Shown: positions 44,501 through 54,890 of the stretch, piece by piece
How positions within the stretch are numbered: the stretch's first letter is position 1
Layout: every line of letters begins with the position of its first letter
Source of the DNA: Magnaporthiopsis rhizophila
Lineage: Eukaryota; Ascomycota; Sordariomycetes; Magnaporthales; Magnaporthaceae
Assembly (NCBI GenBank): GCA_003049465.1
Contig: PYSS01000003.1
Span: 62,001 to 126,000, forward strand
Direction of reading: 5' to 3'
Length of the DNA stretch: 64,000 nucleotides
Notes under the pieces: model-generated
What the model saw: the letters and a program-made list of their open reading frames with translations, nothing else
Told to the model about the DNA's origin: nothing
Databases searched by the model: none
Made by a program: the position numbers and the translations under genes

Positions 44501-45134
44501 CAACGCTGTTCCCAACCCACGAAAAAAAAAAAAAAAAAATTCAATTGTGAGCAAAACATGATCACCTATCGCCGCCGCAAATCAACCGCCGCGGCCTGAA
44601 GGGCTAGAGGTGGGCCGGCCAACGTACAAGAGACAAAGGGGTATCGTTTAATATTGTCTCCCTGGTGCGATAGACCAGCTCGGGCGCGCCCGACAGGCAG
44701 ACGGTGGTGACCTGGCCCTTGATATTCTTGGGGGCGGTCGAGATGACGTGGGCCTCGATGTCCAGCGGGCTGCTTGAGATGTCTTTGCACAGCTTGCGCA
44801 GGCTCGCGAGGTTCTGGGCGTGTACGGGCAGCTCGAAGACGGGGACATCGTCGGGGGCGTCCTCGGGGTGCGTCCAGCGGAGGACGGCGTCGGCGGTGGC
44901 GTGCAGGATGTCCTCGGTGTTGGGGCCGGCGAGGTCGGACGAGAAGGGTACATTGAAGGAGTAATGTATGGGCGAGTCGAGGACGTGGGGAGGCGTCTGC
45001 GGAGGGGCACTCTGGGAGGCGACCTTCTGGTGAGGCGGGATGGCAGGCATCGGGACATTCGGACGCGACGACATGCCAAAGTTGGCTGGGCTCATCCTCT
45101 CGGACCAGTGACGCATGTTTGCCAGCTTGTTCAT
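41564..45134 (-). CDS. Multi-KH-domain RNA-binding protein
   Basis: This is a predicted cytoplasmic RNA-binding protein of about 979 residues with repeated KH modules. Eight exons keep one frame: 44628-45134, 44236-44505, 43696-44157, 43304-43622, 42965-43207, 42752-42870, 42477-42674 and 41564-42385. The clearest KH motif is RIIGIGGQHIQRIMKKHSVFVKFS (GxxG at about 575-578). Degenerate ones include CGRNRKNLKLIES (about 277) and GKKNGKINKIMGQ in exon 4. Intron 1 has an 18-base poly(T) tract on the coding strand, and intron 2 uses a weak GTCCGG donor that is the only one preserving the frame. Exon 4 may start 6 nt later. The C-terminal 170 residues are Ser-rich and disordered. It resembles vigilin/Scp160 or BicC-type proteins in having KH arrays, but orthology was not established. 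The ATG at 45134 follows a 5' region without a better start. Confidence 0.85.
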
Positions 45135-48100
45135 GATGTGGGGCGGAAAAGCAAAGAATGAGGACGGAGGCTGGGGCTCGACGACAGGATGGCGGCAGCA
45201 GCAGCGGCGGCGGCGGCGGTGCGACTCGGGCAGGCGAATTCGACGGGCAGAGGCGGCGACAGAGAGCAGCGAGGCAAGGGGCGCATGTGCATGGAAGAAA
45301 ATCACCAACAAGCCGACGAGGCACGCAGTCTTGGACAACAAGGAGGGGGTATCGGGGTATCTACACCGCGGAAGGGCCGGGCAACGAGAACATGAAAGAA
45401 AGAAGAAGGAAAGAAAAAAAGAGAGAGAGAAAAGAGAGGGGGCTCGAGGAGATGGAAATGGAAGAGAGGAGGCTATTTTGCAATGGCTCCTTTCCTTCCG
45501 AGTTCCAGACTGGTGCGGTGTGTGAGGGGGAAAAAGGACGGAAGAATGTGGAGGGTTCTTTTTAAAAAAGCGAGAGTTGAGCAGACGGGCAATCAAGGCG
45601 TTATTGAGTCTGGCCTGCACAGGCAGGTGGTTTGGTGTGTGGCAGAAAGGTGCCGTCAATCAGCAGAAAAAGGGAACCTCCCAAAAAGCGTGCAGGACGC
45701 AGAATGCTTGCTTGCTGCAGCGCACCACCGCACAGTCTCCACAACCTTCCTTGGGTGCCAGGTTCGCCCGCCCGAAGCTAAGTTTTTGCCCTCGGCGTGC
45801 TTGGGTTAGGTTGGCTGTACCCGCGGCCAGGGTGGGAGCTTAGGTCCAAGGTTGGCCTCCACTGGCCAGTGAGCGCGTGGGTGGCTGCTGGGGGGGTTGC
45901 CTCGGGGCGGGCGCAGCACGCAATCAACTGCCCCAGTCTGGGTCGTTTACAGGCCCAATGATCAGAGGCCCACCAGTGCTGCACTTCCAGGTTGTTTGGC
46001 GCTCAATCGCACATCAAATTGTCGCTATTATGTACTGTACCACCACCCTCGGCTGCCAGCGACGGACAACCACCACTCGACTCGACTTGGTGCTAGGTGA
46101 CCTTCGATGTGGAGATTACGTAAGGCGGTTGTTTGTGCGGTTTGCTGGGCGTCCGGGCTGGCTGGGCTGGATGACTGACCCTTTTGGCGAGATCCGAAGT
46201 TGGAGTTGGCACGCACGATCTACAGCACCCCACCTGAACCCTCCTCGGTCATCAAACGGTTCCATGTGGCCTTGGCGGCCCTTGGGGCGCCAGCCCACGG
46301 CTGCTGCTGCTGCGAAATGTCAAACCACCTTTGGCTTTCCTCTCCTCGGCTGCTCATCATCACGCACTGGTTCGCCGGCTTGCCTAGGGCCATATCCGTG
46401 TGGCTGGCGGGCGCCCGAAGGCCACAACTGGCAAGGTCTGCTATCAACCTCAACCTCAACCTCAACCTCAAGCCTCGAGCATCAAAGCCTCGGGCACGTC
46501 TGTGACTTGGATGGCCCCAAGAGTGGGCCGACACACAGCACGGATGATGGGCTCGTGTAAGCTCGCCCGCACACACACAAAGGGCAGAGTCACGACCGCG
46601 GCCTATTGGAGGTGTGGGGGCCGGCTGGCAGGGGGGCCAACCATGGCACCGCGGCCTCCCAAACACGGAGTTGCCATTGTTGATGCGTCTCTGTGGGTTG
46701 TGAGTGGTCAATTAAAGTTGCTTGAGCCCTAGAAGATGCCCGAAAGCAAGATGGGAATATACATAAAGATGAAAAAAAAAAAAAAAAAAGAAAAGAAAGA
46801 CGACATGCTACCGGGTATATGACCGGACCACCTTGGCCAGAGCCTCCGCCGCCACTGCCCGGAGTCTATCCAGACTTACCCGTCCCTTGACGATCCCACC
46901 TCGGAGTAAGCTTCAGCCCCCAGCAACTCTGTAGGCCGGCAGCCGGAGCTTCGTCTTGGTACATCCTTGCTAGACCTCGCACGCACCTTGCCACTGTCAT
47001 CCTTGAGATATAGCATTCTGGCGGAAGTGGATGGGAAAAACAAGGTAGCCGACGCCAAAAGCCGAAAGCAGTGCGGCGCATTTTGCTGAAAGGGCACTTT
47101 GTTGGGTTGTGACATCCCACTATCCATAATATACGCCTGTCACTATCGATGTGGGTATGTTGGCTCCGATACATGATCGTCTTGTATTTACTTAAGGCCA
47201 TGATAAACTTGATAAGGCAAACTTTTGCGAGCTTGAGTGGGCTTTTTCGATGCCACCACCCGCCCGCCTTTTGGGCTACGACGCGTAATGCACGTCAGCA
47301 GGTGAGGTCAGGTTGGCCAGGTGGTGTTGCAAGCCCCTGTAGGATGGGTTGGTGCTAACGCCGGTATTTTCACGTCGTCTGGTTGCCTGCCAGGGGGGTG
47401 GTGCACCCGCCTAGGTAGCTAAGGGCGGCGGGGGCATTCTAGACTTTGTTTGGCGTAAGCGGAGAGAGACCTTTGTGGGATAAAACGAAAAACAAAAACC
47501 GACAAACAATCCGTCCGACCATTAAAATTCTGCCATGGCGCAAGAGCAGATCAGGGGGAGCTTGGCGACTATATCTGGGGTATACTATACTTTTGCTGGT
47601 TGTGTCAGGAAGCCTGGGTTGACTTGGGTTGGCGGCGGCCATGACCGGTTTGCAAAAGGGTGCAATCTCCACAGCTCAGAGGATAGGAAAACGAAGAGCC
47701 AGGCGAAGGCCAAGAAAAGATGGTCCAGGCAGATCTGCCTCCGTAGTGGCTGGAATGTAACGCAAATAAGCCAAGGATGTTCAAAATCACTGCATCATCA
47801 CTCGGCTCAGAAACGGAAGGAGAAAAAAAAAAGAGGAAAAAAAAAAAAAAAAAAAAAAACAATACAGAGCATATCCTTGCCGGATGCTCATCCCGCCCGA
47901 CGGCAACGGGATTTCGGTGGGGATCTATGTTTTCCACCGAAGGGGCTGACCTGGAAAGGCAGGGGGGATCTCCACGGCAGAAGGCGGGACACGCCAGGGG
48001 TTGCCCTCTCGGGCTGCTCAAAAAAAAAAAAAGTCTGTGTCTTGTGGCGGACCATTCGGTGCCAGTTTTGTGTGTTCCGTGGTGGGCAGAATGCTGCGTT

Positions 48101-48646
48101 GGGGTCCAAGCCTGGGGGCCGGGCTCGCGTGCCAAGACATGGGATCGTGGCTCATGGATCTCGTTTTCCCAACCACACAGACCTTGGCCCCTGCTCGAGC
48201 TTGGGGCGCCTGGGGGAAACACATCTGGTGTCTTACTCGCATCCGTGAAACGGGCTTGCTGATATGGGGGGAGAGTCAAAATACTAATCTTTGTGGTATA
48301 CTGTGTCGCCGCCGCCATCGGCCTTCAATTCTGGTCGACAAGTGAAGGTGATTTGTGGTGCGAACAAAAGAGTTATGATAAAACTGCCAGTTTTTCATAC
48401 ACTAGGCATCCAAGACCAGCGCCAAGTTGGAGACGATGAGTAAAACAAAGAGGGAGAGGGCATGGGGCATCAGTGTACAATAAGATGCTCGCCAGCGCTT
48501 CATCTCCTCGACCTTGACCATAAAATAACAGGCGAATCCGCTAGTCGAAAAACTTTGCCGAGCACATGAAGCATTCGAATGTGATCTCCGCCAATAAGAG
48601 CCAGCCGGCCGCTTGTGCATGCACTTCCATCTCTTCAAAGCTTCGC
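45135..48646. promoter_or_regulatory. Gene-poor region upstream of the KH gene
   Basis: A 3.5 kb region between two leftward genes with no recognisable coding gene. The 45400-45450 part is strongly A+G on + (C+T on the coding strand), marking the KH gene leader. A TCAACC tandem repeat lies at 46444-46471, and a 23-A run at 47837-47859. The right end (48360-48646) is the 3' region of the disordered-protein gene. Confidence 0.5.
46444..46471 (+). repeat. Hexanucleotide tandem TCAACC x4.6
   Basis: Four perfect TCAACC units plus a partial unit. The unit resembles neither the TTAGGG telomere repeat nor a coding repeat of a known gene. The setting is non-coding. Confidence 0.85.
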
Positions 48647-51481
48647 TCAACGATAGGCCTCGCGACGGGGCGCTTCTGTGTAAACCACACCTTCCAATCC
48701 TCCACGAGGCCGTTCAATGAACGTCGTAACCTCCTCGTTACGCCGGGCCGGCCCTTCGTAATACGTCGTGTGCTGCTCCACAGGCCTCGTGCTGTAGGGC
48801 CGCTGAATGACCTGAGCCTCTGGTCGTACACTGTATTCACGGGCAAATTGTTGATGGACCACCTCTCGTCGGGGCTCAGGATGAACAGCAACACCGTATT
48901 CTCGCATCGGATCAGGACGCACACTTCCAGGCCCATCACCATAGTGGCCAGAAATATCGTATCGAACCGGCTCTGGAGGCAGCCGTACACTCGCCGCTCT
49001 GGTTATATAATCCCGAGCGTGACCCGGATCATCTACAGGTCGTCTTTCCGGAGCTGGGCGACTCTGAGCATACTCCTCTGCCACACGAGGCCCGGCCGGT
49101 GGCGCCGCGTATTCCCTCTGTCTGTACGCTGCCCGGTAGTCACCACCGACGTATTCCGGTTCAGTGATGACTCGCCTGGGCGCCGCGTAGGTCGGAGATG
49201 GCACCCGTCTGTATATGACACCGTCACCGTACGCTTCGGGCATTCGAGAGACTGCTCGGGCAGGCGGATGAGGGTGCTCGTAGACAACGTTCTCCACAGG
49301 GCGGCCGGATGGAGCGACCGACTGCCTGGTGGGGGCGGACGGTCTGGGCGGCTCGATGTACTCCCGTCCGAACTCGTCAATGTAGATGCGAGTCGCCTGC
49401 GCGCGCGGAGGAGGCGCCATCGTTGGGGCACGTACCTCCCGCATTATTGGGGAACGCGATCGCTTCCGTTCCGCGGCCGGTCGCACACTCATGCGCGGCT
49501 CGTCCCTCACATCACGGTAGTAGATGGGGGCCTCGCGGTAAGCACGATCGACTACCGTGTGGGAAACTGACCTTGGTCGAGGTTCGTTGGGCCCGTGTTG
49601 TACGGGGTATAGCCCCGATGGCTCGGGCTCGCGAACAAACTGAGTCGTGGTTGGCGGCCGGCGTATTTCGTAGACATCAGGCTCGTAATGCTGTGTGCTC
49701 GAGGCGGCAACCAGTGGAGCGCCGCCCTCGCGGACGGGGCCGTCATGTCGCCCATAGACCACCCTCGGCCCCTCCTCACGGTAAACTCGACTGTCGTGGA
49801 AACTATATGCCGGTGCACCAGTGTATGGTGGCTCGTCATAGTTGAGTGCCTCCATCGGAGGTTGTGTCGGTCGGGGCCGCTTGTGTGGCCGGGCAGCCGG
49901 TACGGCAGAAAGAGGAGAGGGCGACCGAGGCTCATTCTTGATATATGGAGAGGCTTCAACCGCCTCGCGATCCGCTTTCCTTTTGTTCTTCTTCTTGCCC
50001 TTACGTTTCTCGTTGGTTTTGCCGGCCTGAGGCGAGCTCTCGGGGCTAGAGACGGCTGATGGCTGATTCCGCAGGGCTGCCACCTGCGCCGGAGTTCCCT
50101 GGACCGCTTGCCTCTCAAGCCCGACTTCTGTGGGATTCATGGCTGCGGCCAGAGGTGACACATGAGACGGCTGGGGTGCCAAAGGCGAGAGATCGTGGGC
50201 GCGTACGACCGTTGAGGCGCCAGCCTCGAACCGGTTGGCATTGCGGGTAAGGGCGGCGGCCCGGCTGCGTAGATCATCGGCACTCTGTTCATTGTCTGTG
50301 TTGACGCCCGACTCTGCAGAACCGCTTGCATCACCACTTTCCTGTGAGCTGACAACATGGACCTGGTGGTTAAAGGGTTTTCCTAGAGAGACTGGCGCAG
50401 CGTCTAGCACTGGCTTATCTAGCCGCGTATCTGAGGCAGGCTGTCCTGTGTAAGGGATGGTATGGGGTGGTCGTCTGTCCGGGGATGCGCGACCGGGAGG
50501 CGGTGGTGCCTGTTGTAGAGCGCTTGTGGGCTTCTCGGGGGCGGCTGGCCGCGGCTCGGCTCCAGGGGGAGGAATGCAAGCCACGGAGGCGATGGGCTCG
50601 GGCTCGTAGTCTGGGCTCTCGCGCATGTCCACGTCGTCGGGCTCGGAATCGTTGGCGATGCGCGCGACATGGGCCGAATTGGGCGAATCACCGAACTGAG
50701 ACGAGTAGAATGTGTTGTCGTCAAAAGAATCCGAGTCCTCGGGTTTGTTGTTGTTGTTAGCGGCTACATCTGCGTCAGTGGACGGAGGAGCAGTCTGCTC
50801 GACAAGCACAAGGGCCTTCTGCAGCACATCCATCAGATCGAAGTCTGGAAGCGGCTCGCTTGGCTGCAACGCCCCGCCCGAAGAAGAGCGCTTCTGCTCC
50901 AGCTGCTCCCGCAACGCCCGCTCAATCCGCTGCCGCTGCAGCTGTATCTCCGTCTTGACCAGATGATCTGACTTCTCAAGCAATATGGGGTTGATCTCAG
51001 CCCTTGCTGGATTAAATGGCTTCACGGGGGCGTCACTCGGAGCGGCAGAGGTCACGCCTCCACTACGCCCGTTGACGGGGAGCGACCCCAGACCAGGGAA
51101 GTTGGTCGTCACAGACGACTGCATCGAGTTCGTCTGGAAGGCCTGGCGGTTCGCCACGGCGCTGTCGCGGCACTCTTGACGGCCTGGCGACGGGGGAGAA
51201 TGGGCACTGGAAGCGATAGTGGCCGTGGCACTGGCAGAGATAGCAGCCGCCGTTGGCGGTGATGCTGTTGCGGTCGACTGGCTCGAGGCATTTGCCGACT
51301 TTGCACCTGTTAAATGCGCGGGAACCTTGATGGTTGGGTGCTTCCCAGACAAGACTCTGTCGCGGAAGCTGATGATTCTACCATACTCCTCAATCTGACG
51401 GAGCTCGTCTTGCGATACTGACGACGACGCGGCGGCCATAGCGATGGCTGATGGCATCGAGGCCACCTGTGCCTGAGCCAT
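48647..51481 (-). CDS. Large intrinsically disordered protein, Arg/Tyr/Pro-rich C-terminus, unknown function
   Basis: I do not recognise this 944-residue single-exon product. The first 55 residues (SQDELRQIEEYGRIISFRDRVLSGKHPTI, followed by KVPAHL) look like a short folded or helical conserved motif. About 225-250 forms a charged helix (KTEIQLQRQRIERALREQLEQ). The middle is acidic and Ser/Pro-rich with a very basic patch (KRKGKKKNKRKADRE) that could be a nuclear signal. The last 350 residues are dominated by Tyr, Arg, Pro and Glu with repeated YR, REY and RPV motifs. Codon use is normal and the frame is open for 2.8 kb, so the gene is real. It could be a chromatin, RNA-granule or cytoskeletal scaffold; that is speculation. 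The start is the ATG at 51481. The frame extends 24 codons further upstream without a better context. Confidence 0.75.
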   Translation of the reverse strand: MAQAQVASMPSAIAMAAASSSVSQDELRQIEEYGRIISFRDRVLSGKHPTIKVPAHLTGAKSANASSQSTATASPPTAAAISASATATIASSAHSPPSPGRQECRDSAVANRQAFQTNSMQSSVTTNFPGLGSLPVNGRSGGVTSAAPSDAPVKPFNPARAEINPILLEKSDHLVKTEIQLQRQRIERALREQLEQKRSSSGGALQPSEPLPDFDLMDVLQKALVLVEQTAPPSTDADVAANNNNKPEDSDSFDDNTFYSSQFGDSPNSAHVARIANDSEPDDVDMRESPDYEPEPIASVACIPPPGAEPRPAAPEKPTSALQQAPPPPGRASPDRRPPHTIPYTGQPASDTRLDKPVLDAAPVSLGKPFNHQVHVVSSQESGDASGSAESGVNTDNEQSADDLRSRAAALTRNANRFEAGASTVVRAHDLSPLAPQPSHVSPLAAAMNPTEVGLERQAVQGTPAQVAALRNQPSAVSSPESSPQAGKTNEKRKGKKKNKRKADREAVEASPYIKNEPRSPSPLSAVPAARPHKRPRPTQPPMEALNYDEPPYTGAPAYSFHDSRVYREEGPRVVYGRHDGPVREGGAPLVAASSTQHYEPDVYEIRRPPTTTQFVREPEPSGLYPVQHGPNEPRPRSVSHTVVDRAYREAPIYYRDVRDEPRMSVRPAAERKRSRSPIMREVRAPTMAPPPRAQATRIYIDEFGREYIEPPRPSAPTRQSVAPSGRPVENVVYEHPHPPARAVSRMPEAYGDGVIYRRVPSPTYAAPRRVITEPEYVGGDYRAAYRQREYAAPPAGPRVAEEYAQSRPAPERRPVDDPGHARDYITRAASVRLPPEPVRYDISGHYGDGPGSVRPDPMREYGVAVHPEPRREVVHQQFAREYSVRPEAQVIQRPYSTRPVEQHTTYYEGPARRNEEVTTFIERPRGGLEGVVYTEAPRREAYR

Positions 51482-52437
51482 GATGCCGGAGAGGAGCAAA
51501 AAGCGACACGGGACTGGCACGTCAGCAAACCTGGGGCAATCGAAAAAAACCAAATGATAGCAAGGAGAAAAGGAAGGATCGTCTAAGGATGATGACGGAG
51601 GAGCAGAGATCTATAGGATCCGAGATGAGGAGCGCTACACCATCGCCAGAATGCGGCTTCCTGTGGTGGCGACGCGCTTGTCTTTATGTGGTTTTTGTTT
51701 TGCGACGGGGAAGTTATTAGGCAGGTTTCGGAGAGACCTAGCTCGATTCGGGCTCGATGTGGGAGATTTCCTGCCGACCCACACTGACCGCCTCAGCTGC
51801 AGGCAGGTGGACCTCGCCTCACAGTCAGGGGACGTCCCATTGGCACGATCCAAGCCCATGACCTGAGGCCACAGGTGACATGGAATATTTCGACAATCGC
51901 AATAATCCATATCTGAAGACAAGTCCCTGGTAGTGAAGATAAAATCAAGGGTGCCCGTCAGAACTGAATCCCTAACACGAACAATGTGCTCGCGACAATC
52001 CGCGTCTTTTCCGAGGCGGGAAGGAGATCCTAAATGTGGATACCCCAGGGTGGCACGAGGCAGGAATGTACTCGCATTGGAAGGAGCTGGATGCGAGATG
52101 TTGTACCCGTACCTGGCAGGTGGTTAAGAATAAAAATGAACACGAACGAACGATATGAGGCGCCAGAAACTTCTGCAAGCTATATGTGCTCAACCGTACT
52201 TGCGCTGGTTAACAGCACCCGCGCTGAGTCGGTCCTCCGGGGATCACATCCAGCGTCGGATGCGATTCATGTTGCCATTGATGGGAACGGGGCTGGGCAG
52301 GAAACCGTCACCCGCCGAGAAAGTGCGTGTTGGCTTTCCGAATTCCAAGCCGGCGATGACTCAACTTCGACTTGGGTTCTGTTTGGTTATTTTGTAAAGG
52401 CGCTACAACCAACCACTAAAACATGATATAAGGAACG
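51482..52437. promoter_or_regulatory. Divergent region between disordered-protein gene and Sdt1-like gene
   Basis: These 956 bases separate two divergent starts. The part 51600-52430 has mixed composition with short open frames only. The last 60 bases before 52438 are AT-rich and probably contain the leader of the Sdt1-like gene. Confidence 0.5.
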
Positions 52438-53704
52438 ATGAATCCGAGCCTATTATTATCATCAACATTTCCAGTCTCTACAAGAATCCGCCATTTCCAG
52501 CGTCGACTAAATCCCATCCCAAGAGGCGCCGCCCTCCCCGCGACTCTTTTCTCACCCAACAGGCTGTTGTCCACGCTACAAACCCATCGCACCTTTAGCT
52601 CCCACGCCCAGCCATCCAAAATGGAGTCTGATGCAGCCGCTCCAAACGGAGCTGGTCGTCCCAAGAAAGTCTTCTTTTTGTAAGGACTTATCTATGATCT
52701 CACCCCTTATTTCCACACAACTTGTCAAAATAATACTAACACAACCTTCCCTCGATGGCCAGCGACATCGATAACTGCCTCTATCCCAAGAGTAAGTTGT
52801 CGCAGCCCAAATCGTGCGGAGAGAGGGGGCAACGTCACTAAAGGTCGGCCCCTTGCCCCTTATAGGCGCAAAGGTCCATGATCTCATGGCCAATCTAATC
52901 GACCAGTACTTTGCGAAGCATCTGTCTTTATCGCACAACGAGGCCGTGCGCCTCCACAAGGAGTACTACCAGAACTATGGCCTTGCCATCGAAGGTCTTG
53001 TGCGCCATCACGAGATCGACCCGTTGGAATACAACTCCAAAGTTGATGTAAGTTCAGGAAACCGTCAATATAGGCCGGAGCAGCTTCGGCTCACACGAGA
53101 GTGATATTCTGCGCCGTGCCGCTATTTAGGACGCTCTCCCCCTCGAGGGCATCATTAAACCCAACCCACAGCTGCGAAAACTACTCCAGGACGTGGATCG
53201 GACCCAGTTCAAACTGTGGCTCTTCACAAACGCCTACGTAACCCATGGCCGCCGTGTCATCCGTCTTCTCGAGGTTGAAGATCAGTTCGATGGCATCACC
53301 TTCTGTGACTACGGAGCCCAGCCGCTCCTCTGCAAGCCTCACGAGGACATGTTTGCCAAAGCCATGAGAGAAGCAGGGGTAGAAAATGTCGACGACTGCT
53401 ATTTTGTTGGTAAGTCTGTCTATGGCTTTTACCTTCAGCACAAATGGGGGTGTGTGAGAAGGGAATCTGTGCCGCTGGGGAACCAGTACCCAAAATCCTC
53501 TTGCTCCGTCTCCAATTCTAACCTAGGTATTTCACAGACGACTCGTACCAGAACTGCAAGAAGGCCCAGGAGATCGGGTGGCATACAGCGCACCTTGTTG
53601 AGGAGGGATCGAAGGTGCCACGTACTCCGGCCTCAAAGCACCTGGTACGACACTTGGAGGAGCTGCGGACCGTCTTTCCCGAAGCTTTCAGGTCGAGCGA
53701 GTAA
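52438..53704 (+). CDS. sdt1: Sdt1/Phm8-like pyrimidine 5'-nucleotidase (HAD superfamily)
   Basis: This HAD-type phosphatase is predicted to dephosphorylate pyrimidine nucleoside monophosphates. Exons are 52438-52679 (or from 52621), 52763-52791 (29 nt), 52866-53047, 53130-53409 and 53538-53704; every join keeps the frame. From the ATG at 52621 the enzyme is 238 residues with motif I FDIDNCLY (nucleophile D21, general acid D23), motif II LFTNAYV, motif III CKPHEDMF and motif IV DCYFVDDSYQN. The split of motif I by intron 1 is at FF|DID. From the ATG at 52438 there are 61 extra residues, rich in Arg and Ser and free of acidic residues (MNPSLLLSSTFPVSTRIRHF), which look like a mitochondrial presequence. 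Which start is used is open; both may be. The gene converges on med21. Confidence 0.9.
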
Positions 53705-53964
53705 CCCAAGTGCTCATCTTTGTATGATCCGATACCAGAGGTGAAATGATAGATCCTTTTATAGACCAAGCAACACAGGAGTCCTGGATGTGTAGATAGG
53801 ATCATCCTGACTGAAGATCACGGTTTCCGTAGCTTTTGGCGTCGCAGCGTGGAGCCGATCTGTGGTGGGCGCGCTGAGTGGCAGCAAAACATGGCTCCGC
53901 GGTTCGGAAGAGGAGGGTTGGCTCGGTTGTTGAACTCGACTCGGCAGGTTGTGACATGGGATCA

Positions 53965-54556
53965 TCACCAGTTGACTGCTGCTGGGCGCTTGATGCTTCT
54001 TATGACCTGATCGAGTTTTGCCTGGACCTCCTCCTTTTCCCTCAAAGCGTCCTGCCGCTGGGTCTCGGCGACCCTGAGCTCCTCCTCCAGCTCCCTGATG
54101 TTGCGCTCCTGGTCCTGCTCGCTGTTATCGAGGCCGGGGAGGGTAGAGATGAGCATCTCGATCTGCTGCTCCTTCAGGATCAAGTCCCGCGCCAGCTCGA
54201 GCTGGCCGGCTTTGAACTCGTCGGCGGGGACGGGCTCGACTGGTAGGATACGCGCTGCATTAGCACCATGTCGCTGGAGGTGTAAGTGCTATCTATGTAT
54301 TGGCATGCGCACCTTCTTTCGGGTCATCCTCAGGCTTCAGTTCTCTGATCTTGTCATCGGGGCCGAGCGTCTCGAGGTCGTGTCGCTTGTGGAGGTAATA
54401 GAGGCATGCGACGAATTGTTGCGCGAGCTATGGCGGTGATGAAAGGTCAGCCAGCCAGGCCAATCACGAAGGGAGGCAGTCGCCGGTGTTTTCGAGGCGT
54501 CGGGCACTTCTCACTTGGTCGACAGCGTCTTGGAGCTGCGTGAGGCGGTCTCCCAT
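53965..54556 (-). CDS. med21: Mediator complex subunit 21 (Med21/Srb7)
   Basis: Med21 is an essential subunit of the Mediator middle module, forming a coiled-coil heterodimer with Med7 that links regulators to RNA polymerase II. The 143-residue product comes from exons 54515-54556, 54313-54427 and 53965-54239. Exon 1 encodes MGDRLTQLQDAVDQ, exon 2 LAQQFVACLYYLHKRHDLE, the family signature, and exon 3 begins EPVPADEFKAGQLELARDLI with two long heptad helices ending RSIKRPAAVNW. The length matches the family. Introns are 87 and 73 nt. The ATG faces rrg7 across a 334-bp promoter holding a 35-base T run. No single long open frame covers this gene. Confidence 0.95.
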
Positions 54557-54593
54557 GGCGACAGCGGCTCGCGTGGACCGCGGGCAATGTTGT

Positions 54594-54629
<36 letters not shown>

Positions 54630-54890
54630 CTTCGCGATGGAAATGGGAGACGTTGGAGGGCGCTCTAGTTGATGGCAGCGGGCACGATCAAGCTGATTGA
54701 GGCTTGCGGCAGCTGAATGCAGGCGGGGTCTCCAACCTCCACAGCTCTCTGTGTCGCTGCTTGTGGGGGTCACAGTGGAGCATGCAGCGGACAAAAGAAC
54801 AAGCGAACATGAAACATGGATGCGATCTGTGTCTTGGTGGAAATAAATTCCATATCAATCGTTTCCTGCTACACGTTTGACCTTCGTAGC
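54557..54890. promoter_or_regulatory. Bidirectional promoter of med21 and rrg7 with poly(dT) run
   Basis: These 334 bases lie between two divergent ATGs. 54595-54629 is an uninterrupted run of 35 T on +. Such poly(dA:dT) tracts exclude nucleosomes and are typical of constitutive bidirectional promoters. An ATG at 54816, in frame with rrg7, lies in its leader. Confidence 0.65.
54595..54629 (+). repeat. Homopolymer T35
   Basis: An uninterrupted thymine run inside the med21/rrg7 intergenic region. The length in the assembly may be uncertain. Confidence 0.9.

Noticed and set aside
48540..48600. Second TTCGAA-type sequence that might be a tRNA T-arm
   Set aside because: The flanking bases do not form T or acceptor stems.
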